Origin: Rhodospirillales bacterium
GTDB lineage: Bacteria; Pseudomonadota; Alphaproteobacteria; Reyranellales; Reyranellaceae
DNA length: 59,259 nt
Reading direction: 5' to 3'
NCBI GenBank assembly: GCA_016185145.1
Contig: JACPOB010000150.1
Span: forward strand, 1-59,259
Positions 50,130 to 57,038 of the stretch are shown piece after piece; within the stretch, counting starts at the first letter, position 1, and each line of letters opens with the position of its first letter. A program made the position numbers and the translations under genes. Under the pieces are notes generated by a model, which was not told the DNA's origin, made no database searches, and saw only the letters and a list, made by a program, of their open reading frames with translations.

Positions 50130-51421
50130 CGTCGCCGTCGCTCAGCGCCGCTCGCCGTCCGCTGGCAGTCGGCTTCGCGGCGGCGGCGCTGCTCGTGGTC
50201 GGAGTCGGCGGCTGGGCCGCCACGACCGAGATCTCGGGCGCGGTGATCGCGGCGGGCAAGCTCGTGGTCGACAGCAACGTCAAGAAGGTGCAGCACCCGA
50301 CGGGCGGCGTGGTCGGCGAGCTGCTGGCCAAGGACGGCGACCGGGTGCGGCAGGGCGATGTGGTCGTGCGGCTGGACGGCACGCAGGCGCGCACCAGCCT
50401 CGCCATCGTCACCAAGGCGCTCGACGAGATGGAGGCGCGCCAGGCCCGCCTCAGGGCCGAGCGCGACGGCGCCGACAAGGTCGCCTTTCCCGCCGACCTG
50501 ATCGCGCGCGACAAGGAGCCCGACGTCGCCCAGGCGATGGCGAGCGAGCAACGGCTGTTCGAGCTGCGCCGCTCGGCGCGCGACGGCCAGAAGGCGCAGC
50601 TCACCGAGCAGATCGACCAGCTTCGTCAGCAGATCGCCGGCACCGACGAGCAGATCGCCGCCAAGACCACGGAGCTCGACTGGAACCGCCAGGAGCTGGA
50701 GGGCGTGCGCGGCCTGTGGAAGCAGAACCTGGTCCAGTTCGGCCGCGTGACGACGCTGGAGCGCGACGCGGCGCGCCTGCAGGGCGAGCGCGGTGCGCTC
50801 ACGGCGTCGGTGGCGCAGGCCAAGGGGCGCATCTCGGAGATCCGGCTGAAAGTCCTGCAGGTCGACGAGGACCTGCGCACCGAGGTCGGCAAGGAGCTGG
50901 CCGAGATCCGGGCCAAGCGCGCCGAGCTCGCCGAGCGCCGTGTCGCCGCCGAGGACCAGCTGAAGCGCATCGACCTGGTGGCGCCACAGGACGGCCGGGT
51001 GTTCCAGCGCAGCGTCCACACGGTGGGCGGCGTCGTGCAGGCCGGCGAGCCCGTGATGCTGATCGTGCCCGAGCACGATTCGCTGGTCGTCGAGGCGCGC
51101 GTGCCGGCGCACGAGATCGACCAGGTCCATGTCGGCCAGAAGGCCGTCCTGCATTTTTCCGCCTTCAGCCGCACGACGCCTGAGCTCAATGGTGAGGTCG
51201 TGCACGTCGCGGCCGACGCGGCACAGGATGACCGCACCGGCGAGCACTACTACGTGGCGCGCATCCGCGTGGCCGACGGCGAGCTCGCCCGTCTCGAGGG
51301 CCACGACCTGCGCGCCGGCATGCCGGTCGAGGTCTTCATCCAGACGGTGCCGCGCACCGTGGCGTCGTTTCTCGTCAAGCCGCTCGGCGATCAGGTCGAG
51401 CGGGCGTTCCGGGGGCGTTAG
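50126..51421 (+). CDS. HlyD/PrtE-family type I secretion adaptor
   Basis: 431 residues. One N-terminal membrane helix (AVGFAAAALLVVGVGGWAAT) precedes the biotinyl-lipoyl half-motif VQHPTGGVVGELLAKDGDRV, a long coiled coil (about 90-270, with EQIDQLRQQIAGTDEQIAAK), the second lipoyl half (DLVAPQDGRVFQRSVHTVGG) and the C-terminal beta-barrel ending AGMPVEVFIQTVPRTVASFL. It links the ABC protein to an outer-membrane TolC duct. Second gene of the operon; the DUF4114 protein follows after a repeat element. Confidence 0.95.
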   Translation: MTSPSLSAARRPLAVGFAAAALLVVGVGGWAATTEISGAVIAAGKLVVDSNVKKVQHPTGGVVGELLAKDGDRVRQGDVVVRLDGTQARTSLAIVTKALDEMEARQARLRAERDGADKVAFPADLIARDKEPDVAQAMASEQRLFELRRSARDGQKAQLTEQIDQLRQQIAGTDEQIAAKTTELDWNRQELEGVRGLWKQNLVQFGRVTTLERDAARLQGERGALTASVAQAKGRISEIRLKVLQVDEDLRTEVGKELAEIRAKRAELAERRVAAEDQLKRIDLVAPQDGRVFQRSVHTVGGVVQAGEPVMLIVPEHDSLVVEARVPAHEIDQVHVGQKAVLHFSAFSRTTPELNGEVVHVAADAAQDDRTGEHYYVARIRVADGELARLEGHDLRAGMPVEVFIQTVPRTVASFLVKPLGDQVERAFRGR

Positions 51422-51444
51422 ACGTGAGCGGTGCACGCGAACCG

Positions 51445-51576
51445 CTTCCTCCCCACGCTTTTGCGTGGGGAGGTGGCCCGCAGGGCCGGAGGGGTCATGA
51501 GCACCCGGTCCTGGCGCTTATGACCCCTCCGTCGCCGTATGACGGCGACACCTCCCCAGCTTCGCTGGGGAGGAAG
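51445..51576. repeat. Intergenic inverted repeat, family B, copy 3
   Basis: CTTCCTCCCCACGC/GCGTGGGGAGG, GGAGGGGTCATGAGC with ATGACCCCTCC, and CCTCCCCAGC/GCTGGGGAGG. It lies between the adaptor gene and the downstream DUF4114 gene, both on the plus strand, so it may uncouple their expression (partial termination or processing). Confidence 0.9.
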
Positions 51577-51620
51577 CGCCAGTCCGTGGCCCGTCTGCCG
51601 TTCCTGCCTGAGGAGCCGTC

Positions 51621-54600
51621 ATGTCCATAACAGTGACCGTCAACCTGAGCGATGCGCTGACCGGCTTCGGCGGCGGCACGGGCGTGCTGAACCAGGCCGG
51701 CGTGTACGCCTATGCCGTCTATTTCCAGGACGGCACCGCGAACTGGACGACGCTGGCGGACGGCAGCGGCAGCACACCCGCTTCGTCGACCGATATCACG
51801 ATCCAGACGCCTTACACCTCGGGCAAGATCTACTTCCTGGTCCAGAGCGGCAGCGGCAACGACCTGACGACGCTGATCACGCAGGAATCGCAGCTCAACT
51901 GGACCAATGCCCAGACCTGGGACTTCCGCTTCGACAGCGTCGAGCTGACGGTCAAGGGCAACAGCAACGACGTCGCCAATCTGACCGACGTCAACGGCTT
52001 CGGCCTGCCGATGTCGATCTCGAACGGCCTCTCGACGAACGGCAGTCGCGGCTACGCCCAGAGCGGCGCCGCCATGTTCGGCGACATCGAGAACGCCAGC
52101 ACGACGCCGAGCGCCCAGACGACGGCTACGCTGCAGTACAATGCCGGCCCGCTGAACGGCGACCAGCGCATGATGTTCTCGCCGGCCGAGGCGTTGTCGC
52201 AGGGCAGCGACGCCTTCAAGTACACCGACTGGAGCCAGTACGTGACCTCGCTCCAGGCCGTGGCCTCCAACGTCAAGATCTCCGGCTGGTTCAACGGCGC
52301 GCCCGATGCCAACAACGTCTGGCACGACGCCGGCTACTACTCCTATCAGTTGAGCTTCGAGGGCGGCTACTTCTGGCTCAGCCCGTCGGGCAACAGCCAG
52401 ATCAAGGGCTACATCCGGATCGCCCCCGACCAGCTGGCCAACAGCATCTACGCCACCCTGGGCACCGCCGACGTCTTCCTCAACAAGACCGACGCGACGC
52501 CTTACCTGGCGAACATGAATGTCGGCGCCAACAACCAGTGGGGCGAGGTCTTCACCAATCTCCTCACCGGTTTCACCGGCGGCTACTACGGCGAGACCGG
52601 AAAGTCGCCGAACGCCAGCATCACCACGGGGATCGATCTCTACAATTCGGCCAACTGGGATCCGACCTACGCGTTCGGCAGCAACCTCGCGCAGGCGAAC
52701 CCGTTGGCCGGCGCGACCTGGGACAAGTACGCTGAGCTCTTCTTCCAGCAAACCAATTCGTACGGTGCGGGCTATTCCGACAACCTGACGAAGGCCCTGT
52801 CGGTCGGCCCGCTGATGACGCTGTGGAACAACAATTCCCAGGTCAACACGCCGCTCACCATCACCCTCTACGCCGACTCCGACACGCCTTCGACCGCCGA
52901 GTTCCAGGGCGCCTTGCTCGGCAGCATGGGTCTTACCGAACAGGTGATCTACAACTACCCCGGCGCGTCGAACATCGGAGGCGCGACCTCCTTCCAGAGC
53001 GGCAACAGCTTCACCTTCAATTTCGGCGGCTCCAACGTCTTCCTCGATACCCACTCCACGCTGAAGTTCGGCTTCTCGCCCGACGGCACGCTCGCGAACT
53101 TCGTCTACGTGGATGTACCGACGACGGCGACGTCGTTCTGGAACACCTACACCCTCATCAATACGGGCGGCGCCTACTCGTTCAGCCCGGCGACCAATCC
53201 CAGCACGCCCGGGTCGATCGGCATCACGGGCCTGCCGGTCGCGGCCGCCGGCACGTGGGGCTGGTACCAGATGGTCGTGACCGGTCCTCCCACCACGGAC
53301 GGCAGCAAGCCCTGGAGCAAGACCTTCAACCTCTACGCCGAGGCCGACGGCAGCGGCTTGTTCCTCAATCCCAACTACACCGGCGCCAACCAGGCCAATG
53401 CCCTGCAGGGCGACGGCCTGGTGGTGGCGCAGGCGCAGGCGACGCCCAACCCGCCGCAGAGCGTCTCGGGCGTGACCTGGGCATTCCTCACCAGCGCCGG
53501 CTACGGCCTCGATTCGTCGGTGCTGAAGCGCAATGCGACGACCGAGTCGATCGCCAATTCGGGCGACGCCACCTACACCCCGCCCTTTGCGCCCGTGGTT
53601 GGCTCCGTCAACGGCAGCGGTGCCTTCACGAACTACATGAAGACCCCCGGCGTCTACACCGTGGGACCGACGCCCAACGCCTACCAGGTGGACTCGTTCG
53701 GCCGCGTCAACCCGACCTCGGTGATCGCCCAGCAGACGCCGGTGTTTCCCGACGGCGCGCAGTACACCAACAACCTCGTCACCTACACGCTGGCCGATGA
53801 GGTCACCAAGGCCAAGATCGCCTTCAGCTGGTGGGCGGCGGATTCGCAGTGGGTCGCCACGAACGCCAATCAGGACGCGGTCCTCGACCACGGCCTGACC
53901 AGCGACATCATCTGGGACGGGTCGGCCGGCAGCGTGTCGCGCTGGAATCCGGCCAATCTGTCGACAGGCTATGTCCAGGGCCAGTACACCAACAAGGTCG
54001 GCGCGCTCAACGTCGCGATGATCGACTTCGTCCTCAGCGATGCGTCCGGGACCTACACCAAGCACGCGCCGATCACAGTGACGGCCGACCTCGACGGCGT
54101 CTGGGCCACCAAGAACACGCTGTTCGTCGACGGCACGTACAAGGCCGTGCTGATGGAGTACGCCCCGGACGACAAGCAGTTCACGACGCCGCTCAACAAG
54201 GCGAGCGACGGCATCGTGTTCACCATCGACGGCACGAGCGGCGGCGGCTCGATCTCCGGCGGCGACGGTAGCGGCATCTCCTACAATGGTGGCGGCGACG
54301 GCGCCTGGGTGCGCCTGGATTCGACAACGTCGACTTTGCCCAACGGAACGCTGTTCGTCTATTTCACCGACAGCTCGGGAAAGCTGCTGGACCGCAGCGA
54401 CAGCGTGACGACCTCGCTGCACGACGCCATCAGGGGGGAAATCGGCCTGGTCAAGACGGACGGCGGCGCGTCGATGTTCAACGGCACTCAGTCCATCTAC
54501 CTGCCGACCGGCATGGTGATGAAGTTCGCGATCCAGGTCGGCAACGGCGACATCAAGGCGCTGCCTGACATCCAGGTGAGCGGAACGGGGACCCTGTCCG

Positions 54601-55148
54601 TTTCCGTTTCCGACCCGAGCGGCGTGCTCAACCTCAGCGCCGTGATCGACACGTCTCCTGGTCCCAACACCGCCCTCGCGCTCACCCAGCATGAATTCGA
54701 CCGCGCCTGGGTCTATCTCACGAAGGGCGAGAGCGTGCAGGTCGATGTCGCCGGCAGCGCCTACAACAACAACACGCTCCACTTCGTGCACATCGATACC
54801 GATCCCTCCGATCCCGCCAACAGCGCGGGCTGGACCGTGGGCGGCGTCGCCTGGGGCAACACCGACGCCTTCCGCGCGGCCGTGCAGGCCAACTGGGAGA
54901 CCGGCTACTCGGCATCGGGCGGCCGCGGCAACTTCCAGGACACGCAGAGCTTCACCGCCTCGAAGGCCGGCTACTACGCGCCGGTCCTGACGACCGAAGG
55001 CGGCGACACGTTCGTCATCGGCGCTACCGCCAACGTCGACGGCCGCGAGCACATCCGCGTCTACGGACAGAGCAATTTCGGCTTCGAGGACACCAAGGGC
55101 GGCGACTGGGACTACAACGATCTGGTGATGAAGATCACGGTGACCTGA
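51621..55148 (+). CDS. Large secreted protein with GH64-like N-terminus and C-terminal DUF4114
   Basis: 1175 residues; no signal peptide (MSITVTVNLSDALTGFGGGT). The N-terminal 400 residues resemble a GH64 beta-1,3-glucanase / thaumatin-like fold: FRFDSVELTVKG, DVNGFGLPMSI and GGYFWLSPSGNSQIKGYIRI. The middle (about 400-900) is beta-rich, Asn/Thr/Gly-rich and contains WYQMVVTGPPTTDG-type Ig-like strands. The last 120 residues are a DUF4114 module with FGFEDTKGGDWDYNDLVMKI as the closing motif. Its place directly behind the ABC and adaptor genes makes it the likely cognate cargo. GH64 enzymes cut laminarin or fungal glucan; catalytic acids were not verified. Confidence 0.8.
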   Translation: MSITVTVNLSDALTGFGGGTGVLNQAGVYAYAVYFQDGTANWTTLADGSGSTPASSTDITIQTPYTSGKIYFLVQSGSGNDLTTLITQESQLNWTNAQTWDFRFDSVELTVKGNSNDVANLTDVNGFGLPMSISNGLSTNGSRGYAQSGAAMFGDIENASTTPSAQTTATLQYNAGPLNGDQRMMFSPAEALSQGSDAFKYTDWSQYVTSLQAVASNVKISGWFNGAPDANNVWHDAGYYSYQLSFEGGYFWLSPSGNSQIKGYIRIAPDQLANSIYATLGTADVFLNKTDATPYLANMNVGANNQWGEVFTNLLTGFTGGYYGETGKSPNASITTGIDLYNSANWDPTYAFGSNLAQANPLAGATWDKYAELFFQQTNSYGAGYSDNLTKALSVGPLMTLWNNNSQVNTPLTITLYADSDTPSTAEFQGALLGSMGLTEQVIYNYPGASNIGGATSFQSGNSFTFNFGGSNVFLDTHSTLKFGFSPDGTLANFVYVDVPTTATSFWNTYTLINTGGAYSFSPATNPSTPGSIGITGLPVAAAGTWGWYQMVVTGPPTTDGSKPWSKTFNLYAEADGSGLFLNPNYTGANQANALQGDGLVVAQAQATPNPPQSVSGVTWAFLTSAGYGLDSSVLKRNATTESIANSGDATYTPPFAPVVGSVNGSGAFTNYMKTPGVYTVGPTPNAYQVDSFGRVNPTSVIAQQTPVFPDGAQYTNNLVTYTLADEVTKAKIAFSWWAADSQWVATNANQDAVLDHGLTSDIIWDGSAGSVSRWNPANLSTGYVQGQYTNKVGALNVAMIDFVLSDASGTYTKHAPITVTADLDGVWATKNTLFVDGTYKAVLMEYAPDDKQFTTPLNKASDGIVFTIDGTSGGGSISGGDGSGISYNGGGDGAWVRLDSTTSTLPNGTLFVYFTDSSGKLLDRSDSVTTSLHDAIRGEIGLVKTDGGASMFNGTQSIYLPTGMVMKFAIQVGNGDIKALPDIQVSGTGTLSVSVSDPSGVLNLSAVIDTSPGPNTALALTQHEFDRAWVYLTKGESVQVDVAGSAYNNNTLHFVHIDTDPSDPANSAGWTVGGVAWGNTDAFRAAVQANWETGYSASGGRGNFQDTQSFTASKAGYYAPVLTTEGGDTFVIGATANVDGREHIRVYGQSNFGFEDTKGGDWDYNDLVMKITVT

Positions 55149-55174
55149 ACCGGAGGCGACCGGCCACGCATAAA

Positions 55175-55222
55175 GGGAGGTAAGACAGGAGCCTTACCTC
55201 CTGGCGGGCGGTTTTCGATTTT
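55175..55222 (+). terminator. Terminator hairpin after the DUF4114 gene
   Basis: GGAGGTAAG (55176-55184) pairs with CTTACCTCC (55193-55201) around an 8-base loop, 28 bases past the stop codon. T-rich sequence (GGTTTTCGATTTTTTCG) follows after a short gap. A likely intrinsic terminator, also insulating the antitoxin gene downstream. Confidence 0.6.
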
Positions 55223-55246
55223 TTCGATTTCTGATATCGTTCCGCC

Positions 55247-55666
55247 ATGAGCAAGAGCAATGCCCATATCGACCGGCCAGCCAGCCGAGCCGAAGTTGAA
55301 CAGGCGCGCCGCGCCTTGGGGGCCCTTCGGCGTGGTCGACTGACCGGCGGCATGAAAGCCGTTCCTCCCGCGGCGGCCGCGGCGCTCGAGCGCGTCCTGG
55401 AAGCCATGGCCCGAGGTGATGGCGTCGCTGTGATCGCGCTCGACGCCGAGCTCACGACGCAGGAAGCGGCCGATCTTCTCGGCATTTCGCGGCCCACGCT
55501 GGTCAAGCGGCTGGAGGAGGGAGCGTTGCCCTTCCGGACGTTGGGCGTGCATCGGCGCATCAAGGCCGCCGAGGTCGTGGCCTATCTCGAGCACGAGCGC
55601 GCAGGGCAGCAGGCGGCACTCGACAAGATGGTTGCCGACAATCAGCGGGCCGGCCTCTACGACTGA
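55247..55666 (+). CDS. Excisionase-type HTH antitoxin
   Basis: 139 residues. The C-terminal half is a MerR/excisionase-like helix-turn-helix (ELTTQEAADLLGISRPTLVK then RLEEGALPFRTLGVHRRIKA, about 65-110). The N-terminal helical part (AHIDRPASRAEVEQARRALG) would contact the toxin or dimerise. This type of antitoxin is usually paired with a PIN-domain toxin, and remnants of one follow directly. Intact reading frame, in contrast to the toxin. Probably still binds its own promoter. Confidence 0.85.
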   Translation: MSKSNAHIDRPASRAEVEQARRALGALRRGRLTGGMKAVPPAAAAALERVLEAMARGDGVAVIALDAELTTQEAADLLGISRPTLVKRLEEGALPFRTLGVHRRIKAAEVVAYLEHERAGQQAALDKMVADNQRAGLYD

Positions 55667-55669
55667 GGC

Positions 55670-56230
55670 ATACCCTCGATCGTCGTTCTGGGCGCCAACG
55701 TCCTCTTCTCGGCACGTCTGCGCGACCTCTGGCTCCAGCTCTCTCAAGCTGGTGTCGTGCGCGTACTGTGGACGGATGCCATAGAGGCCGAGTGGATGGC
55801 CGCCGTTTCGCGCACACGGCCTGAACTCGCTGGCTTGGTGGAACGTACCGTCGCGACGATGCGCTCGGCCTTCCCCTTGTCGTACATTCCCGGCGATCAG
55901 CTGCCCGATGTTGCCTTCGGCCTACCCGATCCGTTGGATGAGCACGTCGCCCGTGCCGCGTTCGCTGTGTCTGGCGCCATTGTGACGTTCAATATTTCAG
56001 ACTTCCCAAAGTCGGCGCCGGAATCGCGGGGCTTGACCGCGATGACGCCGGACGAGGCCCTGCTCAGGGTCGTCAAGGATGACGAGGTCGGTGTCCTCGA
56101 TAGCGTTCGCGCCATCCGATTGAGGTTGAGGAATCCCCCGATGACGGCCGATGCTTACGCCGCGGGATTCGCGTCGATTGCCTGCCATGGGTTCGCGAAC
56201 TGGCTCCGGAGACGCAGGGCCGATTTCTGA
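55670..56230 (+). pseudogene. Decayed PIN-domain toxin (start codon and first catalytic Asp lost)
   Basis: Reading from just after the antitoxin stop gives IPSIVVLGANVLFSARLRDL, the first strand and helix of a PIN nuclease, but the expected ATG is ATA (55670) and the expected catalytic Asp in VLDANVLF is Gly (GGC). The first usable start is a GTG at 55757, which omits this strand altogether. The rest is well preserved: DAIEAEWMAAVSRTRPEL, the acidic LDEHVARAAF, and IVTFNISDFPKSAPE. PIN toxins are Mg-dependent RNases needing the full acidic cluster, so this copy should be inactive. About 186 residues if read from 55670; 157 from the GTG. Confidence 0.8.
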
Positions 56231-56339
56231 GAGGCCCTCCGTGGATATTTGAAAAAGACGCAGCAGCGTTGGGTGTCGGCCGGGTGACTGCACTGCTGGC
56301 ACTTTTTTGGCGCTCTCTGGTCCGCCAAAAAACAGCTCC

Positions 56340-56408
56340 CTGCCGAATTTTAATAACTGAGATGATTATTTACTTGCACCGTTTTGTAACTCAGGTTATC
56401 ATGCGGGC
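56340..56408 (+). promoter_or_regulatory. AT-rich promoter with inverted half-sites, possibly leaderless
   Basis: TTGCAC (56374-56379) and TATCAT (56397-56402) are spaced by 17 bases. The expected transcription start falls on or next to the ATG at 56409, so the message may be leaderless. ATAACTGAG (56353-56361) and CTCAGGTTAT (56390-56399) are near-exact inverted half-sites overlapping the promoter, suitable for a repressor. Markedly AT-rich compared with the surroundings. Confidence 0.45.
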
Positions 56409-56858
56409 ATGACCTCTGGACGCTTATCTCTCTACAAGCCCGAATACGACGATCAGGCGCATAATCACTGCCTGCTGGGCGCCACCAACGCCGGGCTGGC
56501 CGAGCTGCTCGGCGTCGGGGAGCGAACCGTCGATCGCTGGATCGCCGACATACCGAGCTTCGCCAAGGCAGTGCATGACGGTCGGGCGATCGCCGACGGG
56601 CGGGTGGCGCGGTCGCTCTATGAGCGGGCGGTGGGCTATCGCCAGTCGGTCGAACGCGTCGTGGTCCTGCGCGGCGACGCAAAGAAGATCGACGTGACGG
56701 TGCAGCATCCGCCTGACACGCAGGCCTGCATCTTCTGGCTGCGCAACCGCCGGCGCGACCTGTGGAGCGGCGATCCGCAGCACAAGTATGATCCCATCGC
56801 TGAAGAAATCGCTCTGCTGGATGCCGCGGATGAACTGGAGCGGCTGGAAGAGGATTGA
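56409..56858 (+). CDS. Phage terminase small-subunit-like HTH protein
   Basis: 149 residues. The N-terminal HTH (YDDQAHNHCLLGATNAGLAE, LLGVGERTVDRWIADIPSFA) followed by AIADGRVARSLYERAVGYRQ and ACIFWLRNRRRDLWSGDPQH is characteristic of small terminase or terminase-associated DNA-binding proteins of tailed phages. No large terminase, portal or capsid gene is nearby. The AT-rich promoter differs from its surroundings, so this is probably a remnant or an orphan acquired by transfer. An acidic tail (ADELERLEED) closes the protein. It is followed after nine bases by repeat B. Confidence 0.8.
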   Translation: MTSGRLSLYKPEYDDQAHNHCLLGATNAGLAELLGVGERTVDRWIADIPSFAKAVHDGRAIADGRVARSLYERAVGYRQSVERVVVLRGDAKKIDVTVQHPPDTQACIFWLRNRRRDLWSGDPQHKYDPIAEEIALLDAADELERLEED

Positions 56859-56866
56859 GCATGAAT

Positions 56867-57003
56867 CTTCCTCCCCAAGCTTCGCTTGGGGGAGGTGTCC
56901 GCGGAAGCGGACGGAGGGGTCATGAACAGCCTTGCGGTTGCCTATGACCCTTCCGTCCGCTTCGCGGACATCTCCCCTTCGCGGCTTCCGCGAAGGGGAG
57001 GGA
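56867..57003. repeat. Intergenic inverted repeat, family B, copy 4
   Basis: CTTCCTCCCCAAGC-TTC-GCTTGGGGGAGG, then TGTCCGCGGAAGCGGACGG AGGGGTCATGA; on the other side TATGACCCTTCCGTCCGC and a CCCCTTCGCGG/CCGCGAAGGGG hairpin. It lies between the terminase-like gene and the convergent vWA-type gene. The right half differs from the other copies but keeps its stem. Confidence 0.85.
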
Positions 57004-57038
57004 CGCTGATTGCAACGTCAAACGGGGAAAAGAAAGGC

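Noticed and set aside
51495..55052. Very long open frame (about 1185 codons) antisense to the GH64-like/DUF4114 gene
   Set aside because: Composition is Val/Gly/Arg/Asp-rich with no recognisable domain. The plus-strand frame has clear DUF4114 and glucanase-like features. Long antisense frames are expected in high-GC DNA.
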